DNA from: Rhodobacter sp.
GTDB lineage: Bacteria > Pseudomonadota > Alphaproteobacteria > Rhodobacterales > Rhodobacteraceae
Direction: 5' to 3'
Assembly: GCA_020637515.1 (NCBI GenBank)
Contig: JACKKG010000002.1
Location: 62,001-126,000, forward strand
Length of the DNA stretch: 64,000 nt
This document shows, one piece after another, positions 7,790-16,630 of this stretch. The position numbers and the translations under genes were made by a program. How positions within the stretch are numbered: the stretch's first letter is position 1; each line of letters opens with the position of its first letter. The notes under the pieces are model-generated. The model saw only the letters and a program-made list of their open reading frames with translations. It had not been told where the DNA came from and did not search any database.

Positions 7790-10270
7790 TCAGAACTGCT
7801 CGATCAGCCGGTTCAGGTAGTCGCGCTCGTCCTCGGGGCGTTCGCGCTCGGCTTGCCGGCGGCGGATCTCGTCCATCAACTCGCGCGCGCGTTCGCGGGG
7901 GTCGGTGCCGGGCAGGACCGATCCGAACTCGCCGCCCTGCGGGCTGCTGCCCAGGTCGCGGCCCAAGGGGTCGCGCCCCGCGCCCTGCCCCTGCGCCTGC
8001 TGCTGCGTCTGCCCGTCCACGCCCTGCCGTTCCCGCCGGTCCGCAAGCTGGGCATCTCGGAACGACCGCAGCCCCTCGCGCAGCGCGTCCAGCGCCTGCG
8101 CCTGGCGTTCCAGCGCGCCGCGCAGGTCCCCCTGCTCGAGCGCCTGCGCGGCCTCGTCCATGGCGCGGTCGGCCTGCTCCAGCGCATCGAGACCGGCGTT
8201 GCCTTCCTCGGTCCCTTCGCCGGGCAATTCGCCCAGTTGCTGCTGGTGCAGATCCTCGCGCAGCTGGCGCTGGCGGTCGGCCAGATCCTGCATCGCCTGC
8301 GAGTCGCCCTTGCCCGGCTCACCCTGTTGCCCGGGGTCCTGCCCCTCGGGACCGAACTGGTCCTGCAATTGCTGGAAGGTCTCGTCGGCCAGACCCTGCT
8401 GGTCGCCCAGCGTGTCGCCCAACCCCTGCATCGCCTGATCGCCCGGCATCGGCTCACCGCCCTGGCCGCGTTGCATCTGAAGATTGTCGAGCAGCGCGTT
8501 CAGTTCGGCCATGGCCTGCGCGGCCTCGTCCATGCGGCCCTCTTCCATCATCTGCTGGATCGCGTCCATCATCTGCTGGATCTGGCTTTGCGTGATCGTC
8601 TGGCCCTGCGGATCGCCCTGGTCGCGCTGGTCGCCGCTCTGATCCTCGGGCGGGGCCTGTTCGGCCAGCATCCGCATGTAATCGTCGGTCGCTTCGCGCA
8701 ATTCGTCCATCAACCCTGCGATTTCGCTGGGGTCGGCGCCATTGCGCATCGCCTCGTCCAGCCGATCGCGGGCGCGTTGCAGGCGTTCACGGGCATTGGC
8801 CAGTTCCCCCTCGTCGATCAGCAGCGCCAGGTCCCAGAGCTGTTGCGCCAGGTCGTCGCGCGCCTCGGGGGTGAAGGTCCCGGCATCCAGCCGCGTTTCG
8901 AGGAAGTCCACGGCCCCCCGGATCAGCACCGGCGCCCCGTCGAAGCGGAACGCCCCCTCGGGCCGGTGCAGCATCCCGCGCAGCAGTTGCGCCGCGTCGC
9001 GGGCGTTGGCTGTGGTCCACAGCAGATCGCGGCGGATCTCGGCCAGGGCCTTGGCCGCCGGCTCGAAAAAGCGCCGGCCCGGCAGGATCACCGATTGCGC
9101 GGCGCTGGTGCCCGTCTGCCCGGCGGCATCGGTCGCGCTGAGCGCGATGCGCACTGGCAGATTGGCCCAGGGGTGCAGCGAGAGGTCCTCGCGCAGGGTG
9201 TCGCTGACCTGCGTGCGGGCGCCCGTCATCGGCAACGGCAGGGCCAGGTGCAGCGGCGCGCGCGGCTCGGGGTCGCGCGACAGGCCGAAACGGCGGTCCA
9301 CGGCGGCCAGGTCCAGCGTTATGTCCGCCTGACCGGCGGTCACGCCGAAATCGTCCGAGGCGGTGAAGCCCTGCTCCATCACCCCGCCGCGCGCCCGGGT
9401 GACGGGCCCCGAGGGCTGGATCGCCGGCACGGAATCGGGCGCGACCGTCACCTCCCACGTCCGTCCGCCGGGGCCGTCGATGGCCAGCCGCCCCGAATGG
9501 CGCGCGTCGAATTCCAGCGCCTGCCCGGTTTCGTCGGCCGTCACGCCCGCATCGAGCGACTGGTCCAGCGTCAACGCGCCGACGCGACCATAGAAGCGCA
9601 GCACCACGCGGCTGCCCTGCGGCACCTCGAACGCGTCGCGGTCGATCTCGTTCAGATACAGGCCCGGCCGGCCGGTATAGGCGGGGGGCACGATCCAGCC
9701 CTCCCAGCTCGGGCCGACCACGGCGCCCGCGCTGCCCGGCAGTCCGGCCAGCGGCCCCTGCCCGCCCGGCGCGGCAAAGAGCAGCGCCATCAGCCCCGCC
9801 GTCAGCGCCATCAGCCTGAGGCCGTAGGGATCGCGATGCACCAGGTCGGGCCGGGGGCGCACCGGACGGGCGCGCGCGGCGGCCTGCTGCATCCTCTGGC
9901 GGTGGGCGGCCCACAGCGCGGCCGAGGCCGGATCGCCCGCGTTGATCGCCTGCCGGTCGGCCAGCGCGGCCAGAGGGCGCCCCGGCAACGTCCGGTCCAG
10001 CCGCGTGACGGCCTCGGCCCGGTTCGGCCAGCGGAACCGCCACAGGCCCAGCGCCAGCGCCACCGCGATCGCCACGACCAGCGCCCCGGCGGCCCAGATC
10101 GCCAGATCGCCCGGCATGCGGGTGTGCAGGTCAAAGGCCCAGGCTGTCCCGGCGATCAACGCCAGCGACCCGGCCAGCCACAGCGCCCGCAGCACCCGTT
10201 CGACCACCATCGCCGCGCGCGTGAGGGCAATCGCGCGAGCAGCGGGAACGAGCGGATCGGTTGGCGCCAT
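7790..10270 (-). CDS. DUF4175 / TIGR02302 family membrane protein
   Basis: Large protein of 826 residues of unknown function. Two hydrophobic segments near the N-terminus (about residues 28-48 and 55-75) and a third near 150-170 anchor it in the membrane. A long middle section follows, with beta-rich, Ig-like sequence around residues 200-390. The C-terminal 300 residues are very rich in Gln, Asp, Glu and Gly, with helical repeats such as 'QMMDAIQQMMEEGRMDEA', and are probably coiled-coil or disordered. The ATG at 10270 follows GAGAGG. It lies 26 bp downstream of lysA, a position this family commonly holds in Rhodobacterales. No enzymatic motif is visible. Confidence 0.85.
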   Translation of the reverse strand: MAPTDPLVPAARAIALTRAAMVVERVLRALWLAGSLALIAGTAWAFDLHTRMPGDLAIWAAGALVVAIAVALALGLWRFRWPNRAEAVTRLDRTLPGRPLAALADRQAINAGDPASAALWAAHRQRMQQAAARARPVRPRPDLVHRDPYGLRLMALTAGLMALLFAAPGGQGPLAGLPGSAGAVVGPSWEGWIVPPAYTGRPGLYLNEIDRDAFEVPQGSRVVLRFYGRVGALTLDQSLDAGVTADETGQALEFDARHSGRLAIDGPGGRTWEVTVAPDSVPAIQPSGPVTRARGGVMEQGFTASDDFGVTAGQADITLDLAAVDRRFGLSRDPEPRAPLHLALPLPMTGARTQVSDTLREDLSLHPWANLPVRIALSATDAAGQTGTSAAQSVILPGRRFFEPAAKALAEIRRDLLWTTANARDAAQLLRGMLHRPEGAFRFDGAPVLIRGAVDFLETRLDAGTFTPEARDDLAQQLWDLALLIDEGELANARERLQRARDRLDEAMRNGADPSEIAGLMDELREATDDYMRMLAEQAPPEDQSGDQRDQGDPQGQTITQSQIQQMMDAIQQMMEEGRMDEAAQAMAELNALLDNLQMQRGQGGEPMPGDQAMQGLGDTLGDQQGLADETFQQLQDQFGPEGQDPGQQGEPGKGDSQAMQDLADRQRQLREDLHQQQLGELPGEGTEEGNAGLDALEQADRAMDEAAQALEQGDLRGALERQAQALDALREGLRSFRDAQLADRRERQGVDGQTQQQAQGQGAGRDPLGRDLGSSPQGGEFGSVLPGTDPRERARELMDEIRRRQAERERPEDERDYLNRLIEQF

Positions 10271-10296
10271 GAAGACCTCTCGCAGGCGGGCCGGGC

Positions 10297-11562
10297 TTAC
10301 AGCCAGGCCGGTATCGTATCGCGGGCGATCATCGCCTCATAGCTGGGGCGGGGCCGGATAACGGCGAAATGATCGCCCGAGACCAGCACCTCGGGCACCA
10401 GGGGGCGGGCGTTGTATTCGGACGCCATGACCGCCCCATAGGCCCCCGCCGAGCGGAAGGCGACCAGTTCGCCCGCCTGCACCAGCGGCATCGCGCGCTG
10501 CCTGGCAAAGGTGTCACCGGATTCGCAGACCGGCCCGACGATATCGACCGGCACCAGCGGCGCGCCCGGCGGCGATTCGAGCACCGGCAGGATGTCGTGG
10601 TGGGCGCCATACATGGCCGGGCGCACCAGGTCATTCATCGCCGCGTCCAGGATCAGGAACTCGCGGTCCTCGGCCTTCTTGCGGTAGATGACCTGCGCCA
10701 CCAGGATCCCGGCGTTCCCCGAGATCAGGCGCCCGGGCTCGATCTCGATCTCGCAGCCCAGGTCGCCCAGCACGCGCTTGACCATCGCGCCGTAATCGGT
10801 CGGCAGGGGCGGCGCCTCGTTGCCACGGGTATAGGGAATGCCCAGACCGCCGCCCAGGTCCAGCCGGTCGATGGTGTGGCCGTCGGCCCTGAGCGCGCGC
10901 GTCAGGTCCGCCATCTTGCGATAGGCGGCCTCGAACGGGGCGAGGTCGGTCAACTGGCTTCCGATATGCATGTCGATCCCGACCACCCGGATCCCCGGCA
11001 GGCCGGCGGCCCGGGCGTAGATCGCGCGCGCGCGGCTGATCGGCACGCCGAACTTGTCTTCCTTGCGCCCGGTCGCGATCTTTTCGTGGGTGCCGGCGTC
11101 CACGTCGGGATTGACCCGCAGCGTGATCGGCGCCTCAAGCCCCAGCGCGCTGGCAACGGCCGAGAGCGCCTCGAGCTCGGGCTCGCTTTCGACATTGAAC
11201 TGGCGGATGCCGCCCTCCAGCGCCTGCCGCATTTCCGCCGGGGTCTTGCCGACCCCCGAGAACACGATCCGCTCGCCCGGAACCCCGGCAGCCCGGGCCC
11301 GCAGGTATTCGCCGATCGACACCACGTCCATCCCCGCCCCCAGGTCGCCCAGAACCTTCAGCACGGCCACGTTGGCGTTCGATTTGACCGCGAAGCAGAC
11401 CAGCGAGGGCAGCGGGTCCAGCGCCTCCTGGAACAGCTGGAAATGGCGCGTCAGGGTCGCCTGCGAATAGCAGTAAAACGGCGTGCCCACGGCGGCGGCA
11501 ATGTCTGACACCGCGACGTCTTCGGCATGGAGGTGCCCGTTTCGATAGAGAAAATGGTCCAA
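10297..11562 (-). CDS. lysA: Diaminopimelate decarboxylase
   Basis: PLP enzyme that converts meso-diaminopimelate to L-lysine, the last step of lysine synthesis. The 421-residue protein has the fold-III decarboxylase motifs: the PLP lysine in 'VCFAVKSNANVAVL', 'FSGVGKTPAEM', 'VGIDMHIGSQL', the glycine-rich 'LDLGGGLGIPY', and 'GPVCESGD' with the catalytic Cys. The start is a TTG at 11562 (MDHFLYRNG); this N-terminus matches the family and no in-frame ATG sits nearby. It belongs to the argH-lipoprotein-DUF2834-lysA-DUF4175 series on the minus strand. dapF, which supplies its substrate, is at 32718. Confidence 0.95.
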   Translation of the reverse strand: MDHFLYRNGHLHAEDVAVSDIAAAVGTPFYCYSQATLTRHFQLFQEALDPLPSLVCFAVKSNANVAVLKVLGDLGAGMDVVSIGEYLRARAAGVPGERIVFSGVGKTPAEMRQALEGGIRQFNVESEPELEALSAVASALGLEAPITLRVNPDVDAGTHEKIATGRKEDKFGVPISRARAIYARAAGLPGIRVVGIDMHIGSQLTDLAPFEAAYRKMADLTRALRADGHTIDRLDLGGGLGIPYTRGNEAPPLPTDYGAMVKRVLGDLGCEIEIEPGRLISGNAGILVAQVIYRKKAEDREFLILDAAMNDLVRPAMYGAHHDILPVLESPPGAPLVPVDIVGPVCESGDTFARQRAMPLVQAGELVAFRSAGAYGAVMASEYNARPLVPEVLVSGDHFAVIRPRPSYEAMIARDTIPAWL

Positions 11563-11617
11563 GTCAGGCCCCCGGCCGATGCAGCGTTGATGTCAGTTTC
11601 GCGATCTTGCGGATTGG

Positions 11618-11923
11618 TCAGACATCCACGCGCCGCAAGAACAGGTAAAGCGGCAGCCCGCAGCTGACGCCGATGAGAAACGTGGCCGGGATCGCCAGCA
11701 GGCCGCGCCAGTTGCCGGTGCGCCGGCTTTCGACGACCACCCAGACCGTCAGTGTCGCCGCCGCGATGGTCAGGTCCCACACCAGCCCCGAGGTCGCCGC
11801 GTTGACATGCCAGGCCGCGACCAGCCCCGACAGCGACACGCCGTTCTCGGCGAACCACGCCAGGAACCAGCGCATCGGGTGGATCGCCCCCCAGAGCGCC
11901 AGCGCCAGCCAGACCAGCCGCAT
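11618..11923 (-). CDS. DUF2834 family small membrane protein
   Basis: 101-residue hydrophobic protein with three predicted membrane segments, ending 'LPLYLFLRRVDV'. It contains the DUF2834 pattern of an 'ANAATSGLVWDLTIAA'-like stretch (here 'NAATSGLVWDLTIAAATL') followed by a basic loop 'ESRRTGNWRG'. Function is unknown. Its ATG overlaps the stop of the upstream 39-residue lipoprotein gene by 1 bp (TGATG), so the two are probably co-translated. A longer open frame extends to 12112, but the upstream part is Arg/Gly-rich shadow of the lipoprotein and argH genes. Confidence 0.8.
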   Translation of the reverse strand: MRLVWLALALWGAIHPMRWFLAWFAENGVSLSGLVAAWHVNAATSGLVWDLTIAAATLTVWVVVESRRTGNWRGLLAIPATFLIGVSCGLPLYLFLRRVDV

Positions 11924-12042
11924 CACTGACCCCGCCAGAAACCGCTCAGGTCCATGCCGCCCGCTGCGGTGGGCGGCTCGCCCGCACCGCAGGCCGACAG
12001 CAACACCAGCCCCGCCAGCGCCGCCCAGAGTGTCCGTCTCAT
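11923..12042 (-). CDS. 39-residue lipoprotein between argH and lysA (LptM/YifL-like position)
   Basis: Very small gene encoding 'MRRTLWAALAGLVLLSACGAG' minus its last residue, then a short polar tail ending FWRGQ. It has a basic start, a hydrophobic stretch and a lipobox LSAC with Cys18 as the probable lipid-modified residue. Its ATG overlaps the argH stop (ATGA) and its stop overlaps the next start (TGATG). In gammaproteobacteria the gene beside lysA encodes LptM (YifL), a tiny lipoprotein that helps assemble the LPS export pore. The position and size match, but homology of such a short chain cannot be shown here. Confidence 0.75.
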   Translation of the reverse strand: MRRTLWAALAGLVLLSACGAGEPPTAAGGMDLSGFWRGQ

Positions 12043-13427
12043 CCCAGGACCTCCTTCCATCGTGCGATCTGCGCCCGCACCTGATCGGGCGCCGTCCCGC
12101 CATACGAGACACGAGAGCGCACCGAGTTGTCCACCCCCAGAACGGAATAGACCTCGGCGGTGATGCCGGGGTGGACCGATTGCATCGCGTCCAGGCTCAG
12201 GTCCGGCAGATCACAGCCCTTGCCCTCGGCCAGCGCGACCAGCGTGCCGGTGACGTGATGCGCATCGCGGAACGGCAGGTTCAGCGCGCGCACCAGCCAG
12301 TCGGCCAGGTCCGTCGCGGTCGAGAAACCGCTGGCGGCGGCGGCGGTCAGTGCGGCGCGGTTGGCCGTCATGTCCTTGACCATGCCGGTCATCGCGGCCA
12401 GCCCCAGCATCAGGCTGTCGGCGGCATCGAAGACCTGCTCCTTGTCTTCCTGCATGTCCTTGGAATAGGTCAGCGCCAGCCCCTTCATCACCGTGAACAG
12501 CGCCACCGTCGCGCCCAGGATGCGCCCCAGCTTCGCGCGCAGCAGCTCGGCCGCGTCGGGGTTCTTCTTTTGCGGCATGATCGACGAGCCGGTGGTAAAG
12601 GCATCCGACAGCCGCACAAAGCGGAACTGCGCCGACGACCAGATCACCAGCTCTTCGGCGAAGCGGCTCAGATGCATCGCGCAAATCGACGCGGCCGACA
12701 GGAATTCCAGCGCGAAATCGCGGTCCGACACGCTGTCCAGGCTGTTTGCCGTCGGTCGGTCGAAACCCAGCGCCGCGGCCGTGGCGAAGCGGTCGATCGG
12801 GAACGAGGTCCCGGCCAGCGCCGCGGCCCCCAGCGGGCATTCGTTCATCCGGCGGCGGGCATCGTGAAAGCGGCTCTTGTCGCGGGCCAGCATCTCGACA
12901 TAGGCCAGCATGTGGTGGCCCCAGGTCACGGGTTGCGCGGTCTGAAGATGGGTAAAGCCCGGCATCACCCAGTCGGCGCCGGCCTCGGCCTGGGCCAGAA
13001 AGGCGCGCATCAGCGCGTCGATTCCGTCGATCGCGGCGTCGGCCTGGTCGCGCACCCAAAGGCGGAAATCGACCGCCACCTGGTCGTTGCGCGAGCGCGC
13101 GGTGTGCAGCCGCCCCGCCGGTTCGCCGATGATCTCCTTCAGACGGGACTCGACGTTCATGTGAATGTCTTCCAGCGCCGTGCGGAACGGGAAGCTGCCG
13201 GCCTCGATCTCGGCCTTGACCTGCGCCAGGCCCGCGTCGATGGCCTGCTGGTCGGCCGGGGTCACGATGCCCTGGGCGGCCAGCATGGCGGCGTGGGCGC
13301 GCGATCCGGCGATGTCCTGGGCAAAGAGACGCCGGTCGAACCCGATCGAGGCATTGATCGCCTCCATGATGGCATCGACCCCGCCGGCAAACCGCCCGCC
13401 CCACATGCTGTTCGCGCCGTCGCTCAT
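12039..13427 (-). CDS. argH: Argininosuccinate lyase
   Basis: Splits argininosuccinate into arginine and fumarate, the last step of arginine synthesis, as a cytoplasmic tetramer. The 462-residue protein has the fumarase/aspartase superfamily signature 'TGSSIMPQKKNPD' with its catalytic serine loop, the N-terminal 'MWGGRFAGG' typical of ArgH, and 'HTARSRNDQVAVDFRLW'. Start 13427 (MSDGANSMWGG) is favoured over a frame extension of 25 codons, which reads as noncoding sequence. It is the first gene of the minus-strand series leading to lysA. Confidence 0.96.
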   Translation of the reverse strand: MSDGANSMWGGRFAGGVDAIMEAINASIGFDRRLFAQDIAGSRAHAAMLAAQGIVTPADQQAIDAGLAQVKAEIEAGSFPFRTALEDIHMNVESRLKEIIGEPAGRLHTARSRNDQVAVDFRLWVRDQADAAIDGIDALMRAFLAQAEAGADWVMPGFTHLQTAQPVTWGHHMLAYVEMLARDKSRFHDARRRMNECPLGAAALAGTSFPIDRFATAAALGFDRPTANSLDSVSDRDFALEFLSAASICAMHLSRFAEELVIWSSAQFRFVRLSDAFTTGSSIMPQKKNPDAAELLRAKLGRILGATVALFTVMKGLALTYSKDMQEDKEQVFDAADSLMLGLAAMTGMVKDMTANRAALTAAAASGFSTATDLADWLVRALNLPFRDAHHVTGTLVALAEGKGCDLPDLSLDAMQSVHPGITAEVYSVLGVDNSVRSRVSYGGTAPDQVRAQIARWKEVLG

Positions 13428-13557
13428 CGCAAATCCCCCGATTGTCGCGGCGCCGGTATACGCGCAGGGCGGGTTCGGCGCAATCGGCGGGCAGCGGTTC
13501 ACCGCCTGTTAACGGCTGGCGGGCATTCTGGCGGCAGACGGAACAAAGGTGCCAGCG

Positions 13558-14385
13558 ATGCCGACCCCAGACCCCATGCCCGAGGACGGGCTCGAAAGCC
13601 CCCTGTCCGTCGCGGACAGGATGCGACAGAACGAAACCATCGACATGGTGCGCCGTGCCCTGGACGAACGGCGCGCCCTGCTGGCCTATCAGCCGGTGGT
13701 GCAGGCGCGCATGACCAACCGCGCCGCGTTCTACGAGGCGTTCATCCGCATCCTCGACGACCGCGGGCGGGTGATCCCCGCGCGCGATTTCATGGGCGCG
13801 GTGGAAACCAGCGAACTGGGCCGGCGCATCGATTGCCTGGCGCTCGAGATGGGGCTGGCCGCGCTGGCGCGCGAACCCTCGATCCGGCTCAGTGTGAACA
13901 TGTCCGCGCGCTCGATCGGCTACCCGTCCTGGCTGGCGGCGCTGGAACGCGGGCTCAGGTCGGACCCGACGATCGCCGAGCGGCTGATTCTGGAAATCAC
14001 CGAGAGTTCGGCTATGGTCATGCCCGATCTGGTAACGGTTTTCATGGCCGACATGCAGGCGCGCGGCATCTGCTTTGCGCTGGACGATTTCGGCGCGGGC
14101 TATACGGCGTTCCGGTATCTCAAGGATTTCTATTTCGACATCATCAAGATCGACGGCCAGTTCATCCGCGGCGTGGCAGGCGACCCGGACAACCAGGTGC
14201 TGGCCCAGGCGCTGGTCTCCATCGCGCGCCATTTCGACATGTTCACCGTCGCCGAATCGGTCGAAACCGCCGAGGACGCGCGCTACCTGATCGACATCGG
14301 ATTCGACTGCCTTCAGGGGTATTTCTATGGCATCCCCTCGACCGAGGCCCCCTGGCTCACCTCGAAGCTGGCGAAACTGGCCTGA
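13558..14385 (+). CDS. Stand-alone EAL-domain protein (cyclic di-GMP phosphodiesterase type)
   Basis: 275-residue cytoplasmic protein consisting of one EAL domain with a ~30-residue N-terminal lead and no sensor or GGDEF domain. The first motif reads 'YEAFIR' (E60-A-F instead of EAL). Asn114 ('SVNMSAR'), Glu146 ('ILEITES'), Asp176-Asp177 ('LDDFGAGY'), Lys198 ('IIKIDG') and the 'AESVE' glutamates are all present, so metal binding and hydrolysis of c-di-GMP are plausible. The ATG at 13558 follows AAAGG at 13545-13549; a GTG at 13549 is possible. It is divergent from argH. Its partner or input signal is unknown. Confidence 0.85.
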   Translation: MPTPDPMPEDGLESPLSVADRMRQNETIDMVRRALDERRALLAYQPVVQARMTNRAAFYEAFIRILDDRGRVIPARDFMGAVETSELGRRIDCLALEMGLAALAREPSIRLSVNMSARSIGYPSWLAALERGLRSDPTIAERLILEITESSAMVMPDLVTVFMADMQARGICFALDDFGAGYTAFRYLKDFYFDIIKIDGQFIRGVAGDPDNQVLAQALVSIARHFDMFTVAESVETAEDARYLIDIGFDCLQGYFYGIPSTEAPWLTSKLAKLA

Positions 14386-14531
14386 ATTCCGGTCCGGTTC
14401 CGCTAACGGCGCGAATTCGGGCGCGTTGCCCGCGTTTTCCGCACTGCGGCATTGATTCGACTCGGGGGGCTGCGTAAACCTTCGGGCATCCGCGCGCCGC
14501 ATCGGTCGCGCCCTATGCGAGAGGATCCCCT

Positions 14532-15704
14532 ATGACCAATGTCGTGATCGTTTCCGCCGCACGCACCGCCGTGGGCTCGTTCAATGGCAGCTTTGCCAAC
14601 ACCCCGGCCCACGAGCTGGGCGCCGCGGTGATCGAGGCGGTGGTTGCGCGCGCCGGGATCGACAAGGCCGAGGTGTCGGAAACCATCCTCGGGCAGGTGC
14701 TGACCGGCGGTCAGGGCCAGAACCCCGCCCGCCAGGCCGCGATCCGCGCCGGCCTGCCGGTCGAGGCCTCGGCCTGGGGCATCAACCAGGTCTGCGGCTC
14801 GGGCCTGCGCGCGGTCGCGCTGGGGGCGCAGCACGTGCAACTGGGTGACGCGGCCATCGTCGTCGCCGGCGGGCAGGAAAACATGTCGCTGTCGCCCCAC
14901 GTCGCGCATCTGCGCGCGGGCTACAAGATGGGCGACGTCAAGTTCATCGATTCGATGATCAAGGACGGGCTTTGGGACGCGTTCAACGGCTATCACATGG
15001 GCCAGACCGCCGAGAACGTCGCCCAGCAGTGGCAGATCAGCCGCGAGATGCAGGACGTGTTCGCCGTCGCCAGCCAGAACAAGGCCGAGGCCGCCCAGAA
15101 AGCCGGCCGGTTCGCAGAGGAGATCACGCCCTTCGTGCTGAAGACCCGCAAGGGCGACATCACCGTCGATTCCGACGAATACGTCCGTCATGGCGCCACA
15201 ATCGACGCGATGCAGAAGCTCAAGCCCGCCTTCACCAAGGACGGCTCGGTGACGGCGGCCAATGCCTCGGGCATCAACGACGGCGCGGCCGCGGTCCTGC
15301 TCATGAGCGAGGCCGAAGCCCAGCGTCGCGGCCTGCCGATCCTGGCCCGCATCGCCTCGTATGCGACGGCGGGTCTGGACCCGTCGATCATGGGTGTCGG
15401 CCCGATTCATGCCTCGCGCAAGGCACTGACCAAGGCCGGCTGGGCCGCGACCGATCTGGACCTGGTCGAGGCGAACGAAGCCTTCGCCGCGCAGGCCTGC
15501 GCCGTGAACCAGGAGATGGGCTGGGATCCCGCCCGGGTGAACGTCAACGGCGGCGCCATCGCCATCGGCCACCCGATCGGTGCCTCGGGCGCGCGCATCC
15601 TCAACACGCTGCTGTTCGAGATGAAGCGCCGCAACGCGAAAAAGGGCCTGGCGACCCTGTGCATCGGCGGCGGCATGGGCGTCGCCATGTGCCTGGAACG
15701 CTGA
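14532..15704 (+). CDS. phaA: Acetyl-CoA acetyltransferase (beta-ketothiolase)
   Basis: Condenses two acetyl-CoA to acetoacetyl-CoA, the first step of polyhydroxybutyrate synthesis. The 390-residue thiolase has nucleophile Cys88 ('NQVCGSGLRA'), the 'GGAIAIGHPIGASGARIL' loop with the catalytic His, and Cys377 in 'CIGGGMGVAMCLER'. Length is the standard biosynthetic-thiolase size. phaB follows 119 bp downstream, separated by a hairpin at 15747-15771. The synthase gene phaC is not in the window. Confidence 0.95.
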   Translation: MTNVVIVSAARTAVGSFNGSFANTPAHELGAAVIEAVVARAGIDKAEVSETILGQVLTGGQGQNPARQAAIRAGLPVEASAWGINQVCGSGLRAVALGAQHVQLGDAAIVVAGGQENMSLSPHVAHLRAGYKMGDVKFIDSMIKDGLWDAFNGYHMGQTAENVAQQWQISREMQDVFAVASQNKAEAAQKAGRFAEEITPFVLKTRKGDITVDSDEYVRHGATIDAMQKLKPAFTKDGSVTAANASGINDGAAAVLLMSEAEAQRRGLPILARIASYATAGLDPSIMGVGPIHASRKALTKAGWAATDLDLVEANEAFAAQACAVNQEMGWDPARVNVNGGAIAIGHPIGASGARILNTLLFEMKRRNAKKGLATLCIGGGMGVAMCLER

Positions 15705-15746
15705 GATCGCCCTGCGCGCGAAAATTCTTGCTGCGAATGCACAATC

Positions 15747-15771
15747 GGGGGCGCAACAATGTTGCGCCCCC
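15747..15771 (+). terminator. Hairpin between phaA and phaB
   Basis: An 11-bp perfect stem (GGGGGCGCAAC against GTTGCGCCCCC) with a 3-nt loop lies 43 bp after the phaA stop. It is followed by C-TCTTATAT rather than a pure T-run. It may be a partial terminator or an mRNA stabiliser that sets the phaA:phaB ratio. Confidence 0.6.
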
Positions 15772-15823
15772 CTCTTATATTCGGTAACAGAATTTCAAGA
15801 ACGGTTATCCTCAGGAGGACAGT

Positions 15824-16546
15824 ATGGGACGGGTTGCACTGGTTACCGGCGGGTCGCGCGGCATTGGCGCGGCGATTTCACAGGCGTTGAAGGCCGCCGG
15901 CTACACGGTCGCGGCGAACTACGCCGGCAATGACGAGGCCGCCTCGGCCTTCACCGCCGAAACCGGCATCAAGACCTACAAGTGGAATGTCGCGGATTAC
16001 GAGGCATCGAAGGCCGGCATCGCCGCGGTCGAAGCCGATCTGGGCCCCATTGACGTGGTCGTGGCCAACGCCGGCATCACCCGCGACGCCCCCTTCCACA
16101 AGATGACACCCGATCAGTGGAAGCAGGTGATCGACACCAACCTGACCGGCGTGTTCAACACCGTGCACCCCGTCTGGCCCGGCATGCGCGAGCGCAAGTT
16201 CGGCCGCGTCGTGGTCATCAGTTCGATCAACGGACAGAAGGGCCAGTTCGGGCAGGTGAACTATGCCGCGACCAAGGCCGGCGACCTGGGCATCGTCAAG
16301 TCGCTGGCGCAGGAAGGCGCGCGCTTCGGCATCACCGCCAACGCGATCTGCCCCGGCTATATCGCGACGGAGATGGTCATGGCCGTGCCCGAGAAAGTGC
16401 GCGAATCGATCATCGCCCAGATCCCCACCGGCCGCCTGGGCGAGCCCGCGGAAATCGCGCGCTGCGTGGCGTTCCTGGTGTCCGACGACGCGGGCTTTGT
16501 CAACGGTTCGACCATCAGTGCGAACGGCGGACAGTTCTTCGTCTGA
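15824..16546 (+). CDS. phaB: Acetoacetyl-CoA reductase
   Basis: NADPH-dependent reductase forming (R)-3-hydroxybutyryl-CoA for polyhydroxybutyrate. It is a 240-residue short-chain dehydrogenase with the cofactor motif 'TGGSRGIG' at residues 8-15, 'NAGIT', the catalytic Ser in 'VVISSINGQKGQ' and the Tyr-x-x-x-Lys pair in 'NYAATKAG'. The start follows a strong AGGAGGA site at 15812-15818. A strong terminator follows at 16567. The pairing with phaA on the same strand makes the PHB role firm. Confidence 0.94.
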   Translation: MGRVALVTGGSRGIGAAISQALKAAGYTVAANYAGNDEAASAFTAETGIKTYKWNVADYEASKAGIAAVEADLGPIDVVVANAGITRDAPFHKMTPDQWKQVIDTNLTGVFNTVHPVWPGMRERKFGRVVVISSINGQKGQFGQVNYAATKAGDLGIVKSLAQEGARFGITANAICPGYIATEMVMAVPEKVRESIIAQIPTGRLGEPAEIARCVAFLVSDDAGFVNGSTISANGGQFFV

Positions 16547-16566
16547 TCGCCCCGAAATCCGGGCGC

Positions 16567-16592
16567 AAGAGGGGGCCTTGCCCCCTCTTTTT
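16567..16592 (+). terminator. Rho-independent terminator after phaB
   Basis: A 10-bp perfect stem (AAGAGGGGGC against GCCCCCTCTT) with a CTT loop is followed by a T-rich tract. It sits 20 bp after the phaB stop and separates the PHB genes from the exporter at 16631. Confidence 0.88.
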
Positions 16593-16630
16593 GCTTTTGC
16601 GACAAGGCGCGGTCGAAAACGGGGGCGGAC

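Noticed and set aside
14403..15572. Minus-strand open frame opposite phaA
   Set aside because: Antisense shadow without recognisable features.
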